A program made the position numbers and the translations under genes. A stretch of DNA of 64,000 bases from positions 682,001 to 746,000 of the forward strand of contig NZ_VLLA01000002.1 of the NCBI RefSeq assembly GCF_007830635.1. The letters are read 5' to 3'. This document shows positions 24,641 to 33,180 of the stretch, piece after piece. The DNA comes from Bradyrhizobium huanghuaihaiense (GTDB lineage Bacteria > Pseudomonadota > Alphaproteobacteria > Rhizobiales > Xanthobacteraceae). The notes below the pieces were generated by a model, which had not been told where the DNA came from, searched no databases, and saw only the letters and a program-made list of their open reading frames with translations. Numbering within the stretch: the first letter of the stretch is position 1; every line of letters starts with the position of its first letter.

Positions 24641-24658
24641 CTGCACCAAAACGTGCAG
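24641..24658. promoter_or_regulatory. NtrC-like palindrome upstream of the hydantoinase operon
   Basis: CTGCAC-CAAAAC-GTGCAG is a near palindrome; its core TGCACC-N4-CGTGCA resembles NtrC enhancer sites (TGCACC-N5-GGTGCA), with a spacer one base shorter than the classical glnA site. It also overlaps the second GCGCTGCAC direct repeat, so it could instead be a MocR operator. Confidence 0.35.
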
Positions 24659-24778
24659 CAGGTGGCGCGGCGCGCGGCCCACGTCGCGCACTGGTCTAGC
24701 GGTTTGCGACAACTCTGGCCCTAGCCTGCACCCATCGCTCTGTCGCACGCTCGCTCATGGTGGCATGACAGGGGATGC

Positions 24779-24862
24779 ATGATGAGCGCTCTCGGTTTGG
24801 CATTGGACGTTGGGATGAACGGGAAGGACCTGGCGTCCGGTCCGGGCGTCATCCGTAGCTGA
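24779..24862 (+). CDS. Possible 27-residue leader peptide
   Basis: A short ORF (ATGATG start, AGGGG 4-7 bases upstream) ends two bases before the GTG and eight bases before the ATG of the hydantoinase gene. Its codons look ordinary and no family is recognisable. The position would allow translational coupling to the next gene, but it could be a chance frame. Confidence 0.2.
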   Translation: MMSALGLALDVGMNGKDLASGPGVIRS

Positions 24863-24870
24863 CTGTGCAG

Positions 24871-26880
24871 ATGAGCTCCTCCGACAATCACTGGGAGGTC
24901 GGCACCGATATCGGTGGCACCTTCACCGACATCATCGCGATCCGGCGCGACTCTGCCGAGGCGCGGATCGCGAAGGTGCCGTCGCGCCCCGATGCGCCCG
25001 TCCAGGCGATGCTGGAGGCGATCGAGGCGGTGGGCCTGCGCAAGAGCGAGGTCAAGCGCTTCGTCCACGGCACCACGCGCGTCACCAACGCCATCGTCGA
25101 GGGCCGGTTGCCGAAGGTGGCGCTGGTGGCGACCGAAGGCTTTGCCGATGTGCTGGAGATCGCGCGCTATCGCCGCCGCGATCTCTATCGGCTCGATATT
25201 CCCCCGAAATCACCGCCTTTGGTGCCGCCTGAACGATGCTTTGGGCTCGCCGAGCGCCTCGATCACGAGGGCCGTGTGCTGAAGGCGCTGGATGAAGCGG
25301 AGATCGAGCGTCTGGTGGCGTGGCTGAAACAGACCGGCGTGCAGAGCGTCGCCGTCGCCTTGCTTCACGCCTACGCCAATCCCATTCACGAAAAGATGCT
25401 TGGCGAGCGGCTGAGGGATGTCGTGGCCCATGTGTCGCTCTCGCACGAGATCAACCCCGAGGCGCGCGAATACGAGCGGACGTCGGCGACCGTCTTCAAC
25501 GCGGCGGCGATGCCGATCGCGGTGGAATATCTCAGCGAGCTGGAGCAGCGGCTGCCGATCGGTCCCGGTCTGCAGGTGTTTCACTCCGCCGGCGCCATGA
25601 TCCCGATTTCCGCGGTGAAGCGGCGGCCGCTGGTGATGGCGATGTCGGGGCCGGCCGCCGGCGTCTCGGCGTCCGTCAGCATCGCGCGCCAGCTCGGCAC
25701 TTCGCGCATGCTGACCTTCGACATGGGCGGCACCACGACCGACGTGTGCCTGATCGTCGACGGCCAGGCCGAGATGACCGATGGCCGCATGCTCGGCGAC
25801 AAGCCGCTGCGCCAGCCGATGCTGGCGGTTCATTCCATCGGCGCGGGCGGCGGATCGATCGTGCGCAACGGTCCGGGTGGCCTCACGGTCGGGCCAGAGA
25901 GCGCCGGCTCCGAACCGGGCCCGGCCTGCTACAGCCGCGGCGGCCTTGAGCCGACCATTACCGATGCCAATGCCGTGCTCGGCTATCTCAATCCCGAGAC
26001 CAAGCTCGGTGACCGCATCGGGATCGATATCGAAAGCGCCAAGCGCGTCATCGAGCCGATCGCGCGCGCCCTCGGACTCAGCCTGACGGAAACAGCGCTC
26101 GGCATCATCAAGGTCGCCAACGCGACCATGGCCCGCGCGCTCCGCCGCGTCACGGTCGAACGCGGCATCGACGGACGCGACTGCACGCTGCTCGCCTTCG
26201 GTGGTGGCGGCCCGATGCATGCCGCGGGCCTTGCCGATCTCTACGGGATCGCGCAGGTGGTTGTCCCGAGCGCGTCGAGTGCGTTCTCCGCGCTGGGCTG
26301 TCTCACCGCCGATTTCAGCTTTCTCCAGCAGCAGACGCTGCGCGCGGCCCTCGATGGCATCGACCTTGTGCGCGTATCGGAGCGGATCGGAACGTTGATT
26401 GACGATGCCTCGGCGCCGCTGATTGCCAACGGCGTTGCGAAGGCGGAGATCCAGGTCGAGCTGGTGGCCTTGATGCGCTACGCCGCGCAGAACGACGCCA
26501 TCCCGGTATCCTTCACGCTGCCGCTCGACGTCGCCAAGCTGAAGACGGATTTTCTGACGCGGCATCACGAGCTGTTCGGCTATGCGACCGGCGAGCCCTG
26601 CGTCATCGAATCCGTACGGGTGCAGGCCCGCCGCCCGTCGACGACCGTCGTCAGCCGGCCGGCGACGGCAGCAAGGGCGGTGTCGTCGGGCCAGCGGACC
26701 TGCTCGTTCGACGGATTCCACGACATCGCGACAGCGATCATCGACCGTACCGCGCTGACCGACATCGTCAGCGGCCCGGCCATTATCGAAGATGCGTGGT
26801 CCACGGTGGTCGTGCCGCCGGGCTGGCAGGCGAAGCCTGACGTCGCGGGCAATCTCTTCCTGACGCGGAGGGCGGCATGA
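24871..26880 (+). CDS. Hydantoinase/5-oxoprolinase family protein, ATP-binding subunit A (HyuA type)
   Basis: An ASKHA-fold hydantoinase/oxoprolinase A subunit of 669 residues. Phosphate-binding loops GTDIGGTFTDI near the N-terminus and TFDMGGTTTDV near the middle, and the C-terminal FGGGGPMHA motif, are all visible. With subunit B it uses ATP to open a cyclic amide (hydantoin, 5-oxoproline or similar) or to carboxylate a ketone, as in acetone carboxylase relatives. The start may be the ATG at 24871 or a GTG at 24865; neither has a clear Shine-Dalgarno. It overlaps the B subunit gene by 4 bp. Confidence 0.88.
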   Translation: MSSSDNHWEVGTDIGGTFTDIIAIRRDSAEARIAKVPSRPDAPVQAMLEAIEAVGLRKSEVKRFVHGTTRVTNAIVEGRLPKVALVATEGFADVLEIARYRRRDLYRLDIPPKSPPLVPPERCFGLAERLDHEGRVLKALDEAEIERLVAWLKQTGVQSVAVALLHAYANPIHEKMLGERLRDVVAHVSLSHEINPEAREYERTSATVFNAAAMPIAVEYLSELEQRLPIGPGLQVFHSAGAMIPISAVKRRPLVMAMSGPAAGVSASVSIARQLGTSRMLTFDMGGTTTDVCLIVDGQAEMTDGRMLGDKPLRQPMLAVHSIGAGGGSIVRNGPGGLTVGPESAGSEPGPACYSRGGLEPTITDANAVLGYLNPETKLGDRIGIDIESAKRVIEPIARALGLSLTETALGIIKVANATMARALRRVTVERGIDGRDCTLLAFGGGGPMHAAGLADLYGIAQVVVPSASSAFSALGCLTADFSFLQQQTLRAALDGIDLVRVSERIGTLIDDASAPLIANGVAKAEIQVELVALMRYAAQNDAIPVSFTLPLDVAKLKTDFLTRHHELFGYATGEPCVIESVRVQARRPSTTVVSRPATAARAVSSGQRTCSFDGFHDIATAIIDRTALTDIVSGPAIIEDAWSTVVVPPGWQAKPDVAGNLFLTRRAA

Positions 26881-28457
26881 AGCTCGATCCGTTCGTCGTC
26901 GAGGTCATCCGGCACGGGCTTTCGGCGGCGGCCGAGGAGATGAGCCTGGTGATGACGCGCTCGGCGCGCTCGCCGCTGCTGCGTGAGGCCGGTGACCTCT
27001 CGTCCGCGATCACCGACGGCCACGGCGGCCTGGTCGGGCAGGGCCGCGACATCCCGATCCATCTCGGCGCGATGGCCTACACCATCCCCGAGCTCCTTAA
27101 GGTGATGCCGCGCGAAAACCTGAACGACGGCGACGTCGTGATCTACAATGTCGGCGCGCTCGGCGGCAACCACCTCAACGACGTCAAGGTCGTGCGGCCC
27201 GTCTTCGTCGAGGGCGAGATCGTGGCCTTTGCCGTCAGCCTCGCGCACTGGCCCGACATCGGCGGCACCTGGCCCGGCAGCTATTTTGCCAAGGCGATCG
27301 ATACCTTCCAGGAGGCGATGCGGATTCCGCCGGTGCTGATCGCAACCTCAGCCGGCGTCAACACGCCGATCGTGCAACTGCTCAAGGCCAACGTTCGCGA
27401 TGCCGAGTCCTGCGAGGGCGATCTCCTCGCCCAGATCGCCGCGACCAAGGCCGGCGAGAAACGCATCGTCGAGCTCTGCCGCGAGCACGGCAAGGCTGTC
27501 TTCATGGCGACCCAGTCGCGTCTGCACGATCTCTCCGAAATCGAGATGCGGGAAGCCCTTCGCGCGCTGCCGGACGGCGTTTATGAAGGCGAAGACTATC
27601 TCGACGACGGCAGCGCGAACAACGCGCCGGCGCGCATTCACGTCAAGATCACCATCCGCGGCGACGAGGCGATCTTCGATCTCTCCGGAAGCTGCGACCG
27701 CGTCTCGAATTTCTGCAACACGACGCCGTTCATGGCGCGTTCGGCCGTTGCCTACGCCGCGCGCATCATGAGCGGGCGCGACATGAACCAGAACGCAGGC
27801 GCGCTGCGGCCTCTGACCATCATCACGCGCCCGGGCTCGATCCTGGAGCCGGGTTGGACCGCGTCGGTGGCTGCTGGCAACCACGAGACCTCGATGCGCA
27901 TCGTCGACGCGATTTTTCGCGCGATGCAGGACACCATTCCCGAGCGGCTGTCCGCGGGCGGCGCGACCACTGCCGGGGTTCTGTTCTTTGCTGAGCCGCG
28001 GCCGAACGGTTCCTGGAAGATGCTCTACGAGGTTCATGGCGGCGGCGAAGGCGCACGTCACGATCGGGCCGGCACCTCCGCGACGCGCGTGCATCTCTCC
28101 AACACCTCGAACACGCCGGTCGAGGTGATCGAGGCCAACTATGCGATCCGGCTCGAGCAGCAGGCCATTCGGCGGCAATCCGGTGGCGCCGGGGCGCATC
28201 GCGGCGGTGACGGCTCCGTCCGCACCTATCGCATCCTCGCGCCCTCGATGCACCTGACCACCTGCATCGAACGCATGGTGATGGCGCCCTGGGGCATGCA
28301 GGGCGGCTATCCCGGCAAGGCCTGCCGCATCTCGCTGGTCAGGCAGGGCACGAACGTCGCCATCGACGGCAAGTCGAACCTGGTGTTGCAGCAAGACGAT
28401 CTCGTCACGATCGAGATGTGCGGCGGCGGCGGCTACGGCGCCGCGGCTGCCAGTTGA
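26877..28457 (+). CDS. Hydantoinase/5-oxoprolinase family protein, subunit B (HyuB type)
   Basis: A 526-residue HyuB-type subunit. It begins LDPFVVEVIRHGLSAAAEEM, the typical N-terminus of the family, and contains GHGGLVGQGRDIPIHLGAM and, late in the chain, GGYPGKACRISL and GGGGYGAA segments. It forms the amidohydrolase complex with the overlapping A subunit. The conserved order A then B and the overlap indicate equimolar synthesis. It is followed 11 bp later by an aminotransferase, suggesting that the ring-opened product carries or receives an amino group. Confidence 0.88.
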   Translation: MKLDPFVVEVIRHGLSAAAEEMSLVMTRSARSPLLREAGDLSSAITDGHGGLVGQGRDIPIHLGAMAYTIPELLKVMPRENLNDGDVVIYNVGALGGNHLNDVKVVRPVFVEGEIVAFAVSLAHWPDIGGTWPGSYFAKAIDTFQEAMRIPPVLIATSAGVNTPIVQLLKANVRDAESCEGDLLAQIAATKAGEKRIVELCREHGKAVFMATQSRLHDLSEIEMREALRALPDGVYEGEDYLDDGSANNAPARIHVKITIRGDEAIFDLSGSCDRVSNFCNTTPFMARSAVAYAARIMSGRDMNQNAGALRPLTIITRPGSILEPGWTASVAAGNHETSMRIVDAIFRAMQDTIPERLSAGGATTAGVLFFAEPRPNGSWKMLYEVHGGGEGARHDRAGTSATRVHLSNTSNTPVEVIEANYAIRLEQQAIRRQSGGAGAHRGGDGSVRTYRILAPSMHLTTCIERMVMAPWGMQGGYPGKACRISLVRQGTNVAIDGKSNLVLQQDDLVTIEMCGGGGYGAAAAS

Positions 28458-28468
28458 GGGGACCTGCG

Positions 28469-29764
28469 ATGAGCAGATTGTTGCGAACCGGACTGAATGC
28501 GGGCGAGGCCGCGCCGATGGCCGTGGTCGGCGGCGAGGGCGTCTACTTTCACCTGTCTGATGGCCGCAAGCTGATCGACGGCAGCAACACCGGCGGCGGC
28601 CTCGGGCATCGTCACCCCGCGATGGTCGAGGCGATCCGCCGTGCGGCCGATACGCCTGTCGTCAACGAGGGCTGGACCTGGGTCGGCCGCGAGCAGGCCG
28701 CCGACGACCTGATGGCCACGGCGTTCAAAGGCGAAGAGGATTGGGTCGGCGCGGTGCGCTTCTGCATCAGCGGCAGCGAGGCCAACGACATGGCGCTGTC
28801 GCTCTGCCAGGCGCTGACGCAGCGTTCCGCGCTGGCGACGCGCGAGCGCGCCTATCACGGCATCACCGGGCTGTCGCGCAGCATGACGGTGCAGCCGCAA
28901 TGGCACGGCGGTCTCGCGGTCCACTCCGGCGGCTCGAAGCTGCCGGCACCGATGGCGCCGGTTCGGATCCTGCCGGCGCCGGATGGCGCGATCTATGGCG
29001 GACCGGTCACCAATACGCCGCCCAGCGAATATCTTGCGGACGCCACGCGCCTGCTCTCGGACACGGCGGCGACCATCATCGACTACACGCAAGGCGGCAT
29101 CTATTACGACGGCGCCTATCAGGACGAGGTCGCACGCTGCGCGCGGCAGGCCGGCTCGTACTGGATCGCCGACGAGGTCGTCACCGGCGCAGGCCGTGCG
29201 GGCCGGTGGTTCGCCTTCCAGGGCGCGCAGAGCCGGCCCGACATCGTGACTCTCGGCAAGTCGCTCGGCGGTGGCGCGGCGGCGGTGGCAGCGGTCGTGG
29301 TGTCCAGAGAGATCGTCGAGCGGCTCAGGGGCACGAGCTGGCAGAACTACGGCACGCTGCGCGGTCATCCCATCAGCATGGCCGCCGTCAGCGCCTACCT
29401 GAAGGTCGTCACTGACGAGAAGATTCTGGAGCACGTGCAGAATCTGGAGAAGCTGTTCACCCGCCGTCTGCTTGCGATCGCGCGGAAGCATCCGAGCGTG
29501 CAGCGCGTGGCGGGGCAGGGGCTGCACTGGACGGTGGAACTGCACGGTCCGGATTGGCGCACCTGGCATGCCGACACGACCGAGGTGCCGATCGCCTCGC
29601 GTGTGGCTGAACGGGCGCTGGAGGCCGGAGCGGTGATCGGGACCAGCGGCGAGCAGACTTCGCTGTTCCTGGCGCCGCCGCTCGTGATCTCCGAGCGCGA
29701 AGCCACGCTGTTGTTGGATGCCCTCGACCACGGCCTCGATATCGCCGACAAGGAGCACGGGTGA
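28469..29764 (+). CDS. Class III aminotransferase (glutamate-1-semialdehyde aminomutase-like)
   Basis: A class III PLP enzyme of 431 residues from the ATG at 28469 (GAGGGG seven bases upstream). PLP features are the phosphate-site SGSEANDMA, the ring aspartate in IADEVVTGAGRAG and the Schiff-base lysine in TLGKSLGGG. The sequence belongs to the glutamate-1-semialdehyde aminomutase-like branch, but the catabolic operon argues against a haem role. It could transaminate or racemise the amino acid released from a hydantoin-like ring. Its stop overlaps the GTG start of the next ligase. Confidence 0.87.
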   Translation: MSRLLRTGLNAGEAAPMAVVGGEGVYFHLSDGRKLIDGSNTGGGLGHRHPAMVEAIRRAADTPVVNEGWTWVGREQAADDLMATAFKGEEDWVGAVRFCISGSEANDMALSLCQALTQRSALATRERAYHGITGLSRSMTVQPQWHGGLAVHSGGSKLPAPMAPVRILPAPDGAIYGGPVTNTPPSEYLADATRLLSDTAATIIDYTQGGIYYDGAYQDEVARCARQAGSYWIADEVVTGAGRAGRWFAFQGAQSRPDIVTLGKSLGGGAAAVAAVVVSREIVERLRGTSWQNYGTLRGHPISMAAVSAYLKVVTDEKILEHVQNLEKLFTRRLLAIARKHPSVQRVAGQGLHWTVELHGPDWRTWHADTTEVPIASRVAERALEAGAVIGTSGEQTSLFLAPPLVISEREATLLLDALDHGLDIADKEHG

Positions 29765-31443
29765 CCGCGGACCACGCAGCACCTCGTCGTTCGCCGGCCT
29801 GGCCGGCGGATGAGCCCTGGCATCTGGCGATGCCGGAGGGGACGCTGTACGACGCGCTGGTGCGGGCCGCGAATGATCGGCCGCCGCATCCGGCCACGGT
29901 GTTTTACGGCGCGAGCCTGGGCTACGCCGAGCTGCGCGACCGGGTCGATGCGATGGCCGGCTTCCTGCAGGGCGTCTGCGGCATCAAGCGCGGCGACCGC
30001 GTGATGATCGCGCTGCAGAACTCGCCGCAATATGTCATCGCCTACTATGCGGTGATGCGGGCGGACGCCGTGATCGTGCCCGTTAATCCCATGAACAAGA
30101 CCGCCGAGATCGCGTATCTCGCCGCCGACAGCGGCGCCAGGGTCGCGATCGTCGGCAGCGAGCTCAGCGATGTGTTTGCGCCGCTGGTCGGCGATGCCAT
30201 CGCGCATGCGGTCGTCGCTCAGTATCGCGACGAGGTGCCTAGCGCGACGCCCTATGCGCTGCCATCCTGCGTGACCGAAGCGCCGTCGGAGGTGCCGTCG
30301 TCGCCGGGCTGGCATTCCTGGTCGCCCGCAATCGCGCAAGGCTTGCAGCCGGGTGCGATGGAGGCTGGGCCGGACGATCTCATGATCCTGCCCTATACGT
30401 CCGGGACCACGGGGAAGCCCAAGGCCTGCATGCACACCCATCGCAGCGCGCTGTTCACCGCCGTGTTGCAGGCGCGCTGGTACGGGCTCGACGGCAGCGA
30501 CGTGATGACCGGCTTTATGCCGCTGTTCCATGTCGCGGGCATGCAGGGCTCGATGAATGCCGCCACCGTCAGCGGCGCAACGCTGCTGCTGATGGCGCGC
30601 TGGGACAAAGACCTGCTGCCCGATCTGTTCGAGACCTATGGCGTGACGTTCTGGAACGCGGCGCCGACCATGATCGTAGACGTGCTCGCAAGCGCCAGCT
30701 TCCGCGACCAATGCTTTGCCAAGCTTAAGGTGCTGACCGGCGGCGGTGCGGCGATGCCGAGCGCGGTCGCTGAGCGGCTCAAGGGGCGCTTCGGCCTCGA
30801 TTTCGTCGAGGGCTACGGCATGACCGAGACGATGTCGCCGACCCACATCAACCCGATGGCGGCGCCGAAGCGTCGGTGTCTCGGCATCGCCGTGCAGGAG
30901 ACCGATGCGCGGGTGGTCGATCCTGAGAGCCTGATCGAGCTTGACGACAATGTCGTCGGCGAGATCGTCGTGCATGGGCCGCAGGTGCTGCAGGGTTACT
31001 GGAACAGGTCGCAAGCGGATGCCGAAGCCTTCATCGAACGCGACGGCAAGCGGTTCCTGCGCACGGGCGATCTCGGTTATCGCGATGCCGAAGGCTATTT
31101 CTTTGCCGTCGACCGCCTGAAGCGGATGATCAATGTCAGCGGCTTCAAGGTGTGGCCGGCCGAGGTTGAGGCGGCGATGTACCAGAACCGGGCGATCCGA
31201 GAATGCTGCATCATTTCAGCGCCGGATGATTATCGCGGCGAGACCGTCAAGGCGCTGGTGGTGCTCGATGACGCCGCGCGCGCGACGATTTCGGCGGACG
31301 ATATCGTCGGCTGGGCGCGCGGCGCGATGGCGAGCTACAAGGCGCCGCGCGCCGTGGTCTTCGTCGACGCCTTGCCGCGCACCGCGAGCAACAAGATCAA
31401 CTGGCGGCTCTTGCAGGACGCCGAATGGGGGCGGACGGCATGA
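29761..31443 (+). CDS. AMP-dependent acyl-CoA ligase
   Basis: A 560-residue adenylate-forming ligase, with start codon GTG at 29761 overlapping the aminotransferase stop (GTGA). P-loop YTSGTTGKPKA, YGMTETMSPTH, RTGDLGYRDAEG, the hinge DRLKRMINVSGFKVWPAE and the C-terminal catalytic lysine in TASNKINWR are all intact. It would make a CoA thioester from the carbon skeleton left after deamination. It resembles long/medium-chain fatty-acyl ligases in layout, but the substrate is not deducible. The last 4 bp overlap the micro-ORF that follows. Confidence 0.9.
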   Translation: MTADHAAPRRSPAWPADEPWHLAMPEGTLYDALVRAANDRPPHPATVFYGASLGYAELRDRVDAMAGFLQGVCGIKRGDRVMIALQNSPQYVIAYYAVMRADAVIVPVNPMNKTAEIAYLAADSGARVAIVGSELSDVFAPLVGDAIAHAVVAQYRDEVPSATPYALPSCVTEAPSEVPSSPGWHSWSPAIAQGLQPGAMEAGPDDLMILPYTSGTTGKPKACMHTHRSALFTAVLQARWYGLDGSDVMTGFMPLFHVAGMQGSMNAATVSGATLLLMARWDKDLLPDLFETYGVTFWNAAPTMIVDVLASASFRDQCFAKLKVLTGGGAAMPSAVAERLKGRFGLDFVEGYGMTETMSPTHINPMAAPKRRCLGIAVQETDARVVDPESLIELDDNVVGEIVVHGPQVLQGYWNRSQADAEAFIERDGKRFLRTGDLGYRDAEGYFFAVDRLKRMINVSGFKVWPAEVEAAMYQNRAIRECCIISAPDDYRGETVKALVVLDDAARATISADDIVGWARGAMASYKAPRAVVFVDALPRTASNKINWRLLQDAEWGRTA

Positions 31444-31583
31444 AAACTGCTAGGCTGGAAAAACGGCGCGAGGCTGCGATATGCTGCGTGCGCCGACACG
31501 CCCCTGAAGCTGCGATCGCCAGCCTCGCCAAGAAATTTGCCAAGAAACTAGCTAAGAAACTCAAGAAATCAGGAACTCGCTGA
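31440..31583 (+). CDS. 47-residue lysine-rich micro-protein with AKK repeats
   Basis: The 47-codon frame is coupled at both ends: its ATG overlaps the ligase stop (ATGA) and its TGA overlaps the ATG of the carbamoylase gene (TGATG). GGGGG lies eight bases upstream. The first half is basic with two adjacent cysteines (residues 15-16); residues 29-43 read LAKKFAKKLAKKLKK, a strongly cationic amphipathic helix similar in pattern to membrane-active KLAK-type peptides. The DNA there is a 12-bp tandem repeat. I recognise no family. It may be an operon-specific peptide, a binding tail, or merely a coupling sequence. Confidence 0.55.
   Translation: MKTARLEKRREAAICCVRRHAPEAAIASLAKKFAKKLAKKLKKSGTR
31527..31568 (+). 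repeat. 12-bp tandem repeat (3.5 units) inside the micro-ORF
   Basis: GCCAAGAAATTT, GCCAAGAAACTA and GCTAAGAAACTC, then AAGAAA, follow one another in frame, so each unit encodes Ala-Lys-Lys plus Phe or Leu. The repeat length is a multiple of three, so copy-number change would lengthen or shorten the helix without a frameshift. Confidence 0.8.
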
Positions 31584-32515
31584 TGCGCATCGTCAATGTC
31601 GCCGCCGCCCAGATGGGCCCGATCCAGAAAGCCGACAGCCGCGAGGCCGTGGTCAAGCGCATGATCGCGCTGATGGACGAGGCCAAAAGCAAGGGCGCCG
31701 ATCTGATCGTCTATCCCGAGCTGGCGCTGACGACGTTCTTCCCGCGCTGGTACGTCGAGGACCGCGCCGAGTTCGACATCTGGTTCGAGCGCGAGATGCC
31801 GAACGCGGCGACCAGGCCGCTGTTCGAGCGCGCGGCGCAGCACGGGATGGCGATGAATTTCGGCTATGCCGAGCTGACGCCGGACGGCCACCACTTCAAC
31901 ACCGCGATCCTCACGGATAAATCCGGCAAGATCGTCGGCAAATACCGCAAGGTCCATCTGCCGGGCCATGTCGAATATGACACCAAGCGTTCGCACCAGC
32001 ACTTGGAGAAGCGTTATTTCGAGCCGGGCGATCTCGGCTTCAAGGTCTGGCGCGAGCTCGGCGGCATCATCGGCATGGCGATCTGCAACGATCGTCGCTG
32101 GCCCGAGACCTATCGCGTCATGGGCCTGCAGGGCGTCGAGATGGTTCTGATCGGCTATAACACGCCGTCCGTGAATGCCGAGAAGAGCGAGGAGGGCGTC
32201 GAGAAGCGCCTGTTTCACAACCGCCTCTCGGTGCAGGCGGGCGCCTATCAGAACGCGACCTGGGTGGTTGCGGTCGCCAAGGCCGGCAATGAGGACGGCC
32301 ATCCGCTGTTCGGCGGCAGCCTGATCGTCGATCCCAATGGGGAAATCGTCGCGGAAGCCAAGACTGATGACGACGAGGTTCTGGTTCACGCCTGCGACCT
32401 CGATGCCACGACCTTCGGCAAGACCACGATTTTCGATTTCGCCCGGCATCGCCGCATCGAGCATTACGGCCTGATCACCAGCCAGACCGGCGCGGTGCCG
32501 CCGCCGGAGAAGTGA
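31583..32515 (+). CDS. N-carbamoyl-D-amino acid amidohydrolase-like nitrilase-superfamily enzyme
   Basis: A 310-residue carbon-nitrogen hydrolase. The catalytic triad is visible as E46 (PELALTTFFPRW), K123 (YRKVHLPGH) and C168 (AICNDRRWPET). The PELALTTFFPRW, HLEKRYFEPGDLGF and NDRRWPET stretches closely match Agrobacterium D-N-carbamoylase, so hydrolysis of an N-carbamoyl-D-amino acid to the amino acid, CO2 and ammonia is likely. AGGA lies eight bases before the ATG. The nearby zinc hydantoinase and racemase complete a hydantoin route; beta-ureidopropionase-like specificity is the alternative. Confidence 0.9.
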   Translation: MRIVNVAAAQMGPIQKADSREAVVKRMIALMDEAKSKGADLIVYPELALTTFFPRWYVEDRAEFDIWFEREMPNAATRPLFERAAQHGMAMNFGYAELTPDGHHFNTAILTDKSGKIVGKYRKVHLPGHVEYDTKRSHQHLEKRYFEPGDLGFKVWRELGGIIGMAICNDRRWPETYRVMGLQGVEMVLIGYNTPSVNAEKSEEGVEKRLFHNRLSVQAGAYQNATWVVAVAKAGNEDGHPLFGGSLIVDPNGEIVAEAKTDDDEVLVHACDLDATTFGKTTIFDFARHRRIEHYGLITSQTGAVPPPEK

Positions 32516-32520
32516 CGCCG

Positions 32521-33180
32521 ATGGCGGACAAAGGCATATCACTGCGTGAACTGGATCCGCGCGATCGCTACAAGCTGCTCTGCGGCGTGGTGGTGCCGCG
32601 GCCGATCGCGCTGGTGACGACGCTGGACGAGAACGGCGCGGTCAATGCCGCGCCGTTCAGCTTCTTCAACGTGTTCTCCGAAACCCCCGCGCTGATCGTG
32701 CTCGGGCTTCAGCACAAGCCGGATCACTCGCCGAAGGACACCACCCGCAACATCCATCGCGACGGCGAGTTCGTGGTGCACATGGTGGACGAGGCGCTGT
32801 CGGTGGCGATGAACGACTGCGCTGTCGATTTCCCCTCCGGGGACAGCGAGGTCGCCGCGACGGGCCTGGCGACGCTTCCCTCGGTCGACGTGAAAGTGCC
32901 GCGCCTCGCCGCTGCGCCCTTCGCACTGGAATGCCGGCGCCATGTCGTGCTGAACTTCTCGCCGGACCGCGAGCTCCTGATCGGCGAAGTGCTCAGGGTG
33001 CATGCCCGCGAGGGCCTCGTCGACGCCGCCAACATGTACGTCGATCTCGACGCTTACAAGCCGATCGGCCGCATGTTCGGCAATCTCTACACCACGCAGC
33101 GGGATACGTTCGCTTTGACGCGCGAGAGCCATGCGCAATGGCTCGCGCGTCAGGAAACCAAAGAGCTGAAGGACGCCTAG
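32521..33180 (+). CDS. Flavin reductase-like FMN-binding split-barrel protein
   Basis: A 219-residue protein from the ATG at 32521 (GGAGA ten bases upstream; a GTG overlapping the previous stop is also in frame). The pattern GVVVPRPIALVTTLDENGAVNAAPFSFFN is the start of flavin-reductase-like, FMN-binding split-barrel proteins. It could bind FMN and supply reduced flavin, possibly to the flavoprotein at 37104, but no reaction is certain. Its TAG stop overlaps the stop of the convergent racemase gene in the shared CTAG. Confidence 0.85.
   Translation: MADKGISLRELDPRDRYKLLCGVVVPRPIALVTTLDENGAVNAAPFSFFNVFSETPALIVLGLQHKPDHSPKDTTRNIHRDGEFVVHMVDEALSVAMNDCAVDFPSGDSEVAATGLATLPSVDVKVPRLAAAPFALECRRHVVLNFSPDRELLIGEVLRVHAREGLVDAANMYVDLDAYKPIGRMFGNLYTTQRDTFALTRESHAQWLARQETKELKDA

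Larger units (their letters stand above)
24445..24870. other. 426-bp intergenic region between mocR-like gene and the hydantoinase operon
   Basis: This stretch contains no convincing long gene. It holds a short hairpin with a T-tract (24499-24524), two direct copies of GCGCTGCAC (24582-24590 and 24638-24646), an NtrC-like palindrome (24641-24658), a near miss of a sigma-54 promoter (GG at 24693-24694 and GC at 24706-24707, one base too far apart), and a possible 27-codon leader ORF (24779-24862) that ends just before the first hydantoinase gene. It is the likely control region of the downstream operon. Confidence 0.6.

Noticed and set aside
24765..24782. TGGCATGACAGGGGATGCA as a sigma-54 promoter upstream of the hydantoinase operon
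   Set aside because: GG and GC are 13 bp apart; sigma-54 requires 10. Two further near misses at 24692-24707 (11 bp) and near 24716 (9 bp) fail for the same reason.
24363..24782. 139-codon frame across the end of the mocR-like gene and the following spacer
   Set aside because: Over 80 bp lie in another frame of a well-supported gene, it runs through a terminator hairpin, and the residues show no domain.
28469..29764. hemL (haem-pathway glutamate-1-semialdehyde aminomutase)
   Set aside because: Although related by sequence, the gene sits in a hydantoinase/ligase operon; Bradyrhizobium-type bacteria make aminolevulinate by the HemA C4 route, so a haem role is unlikely.
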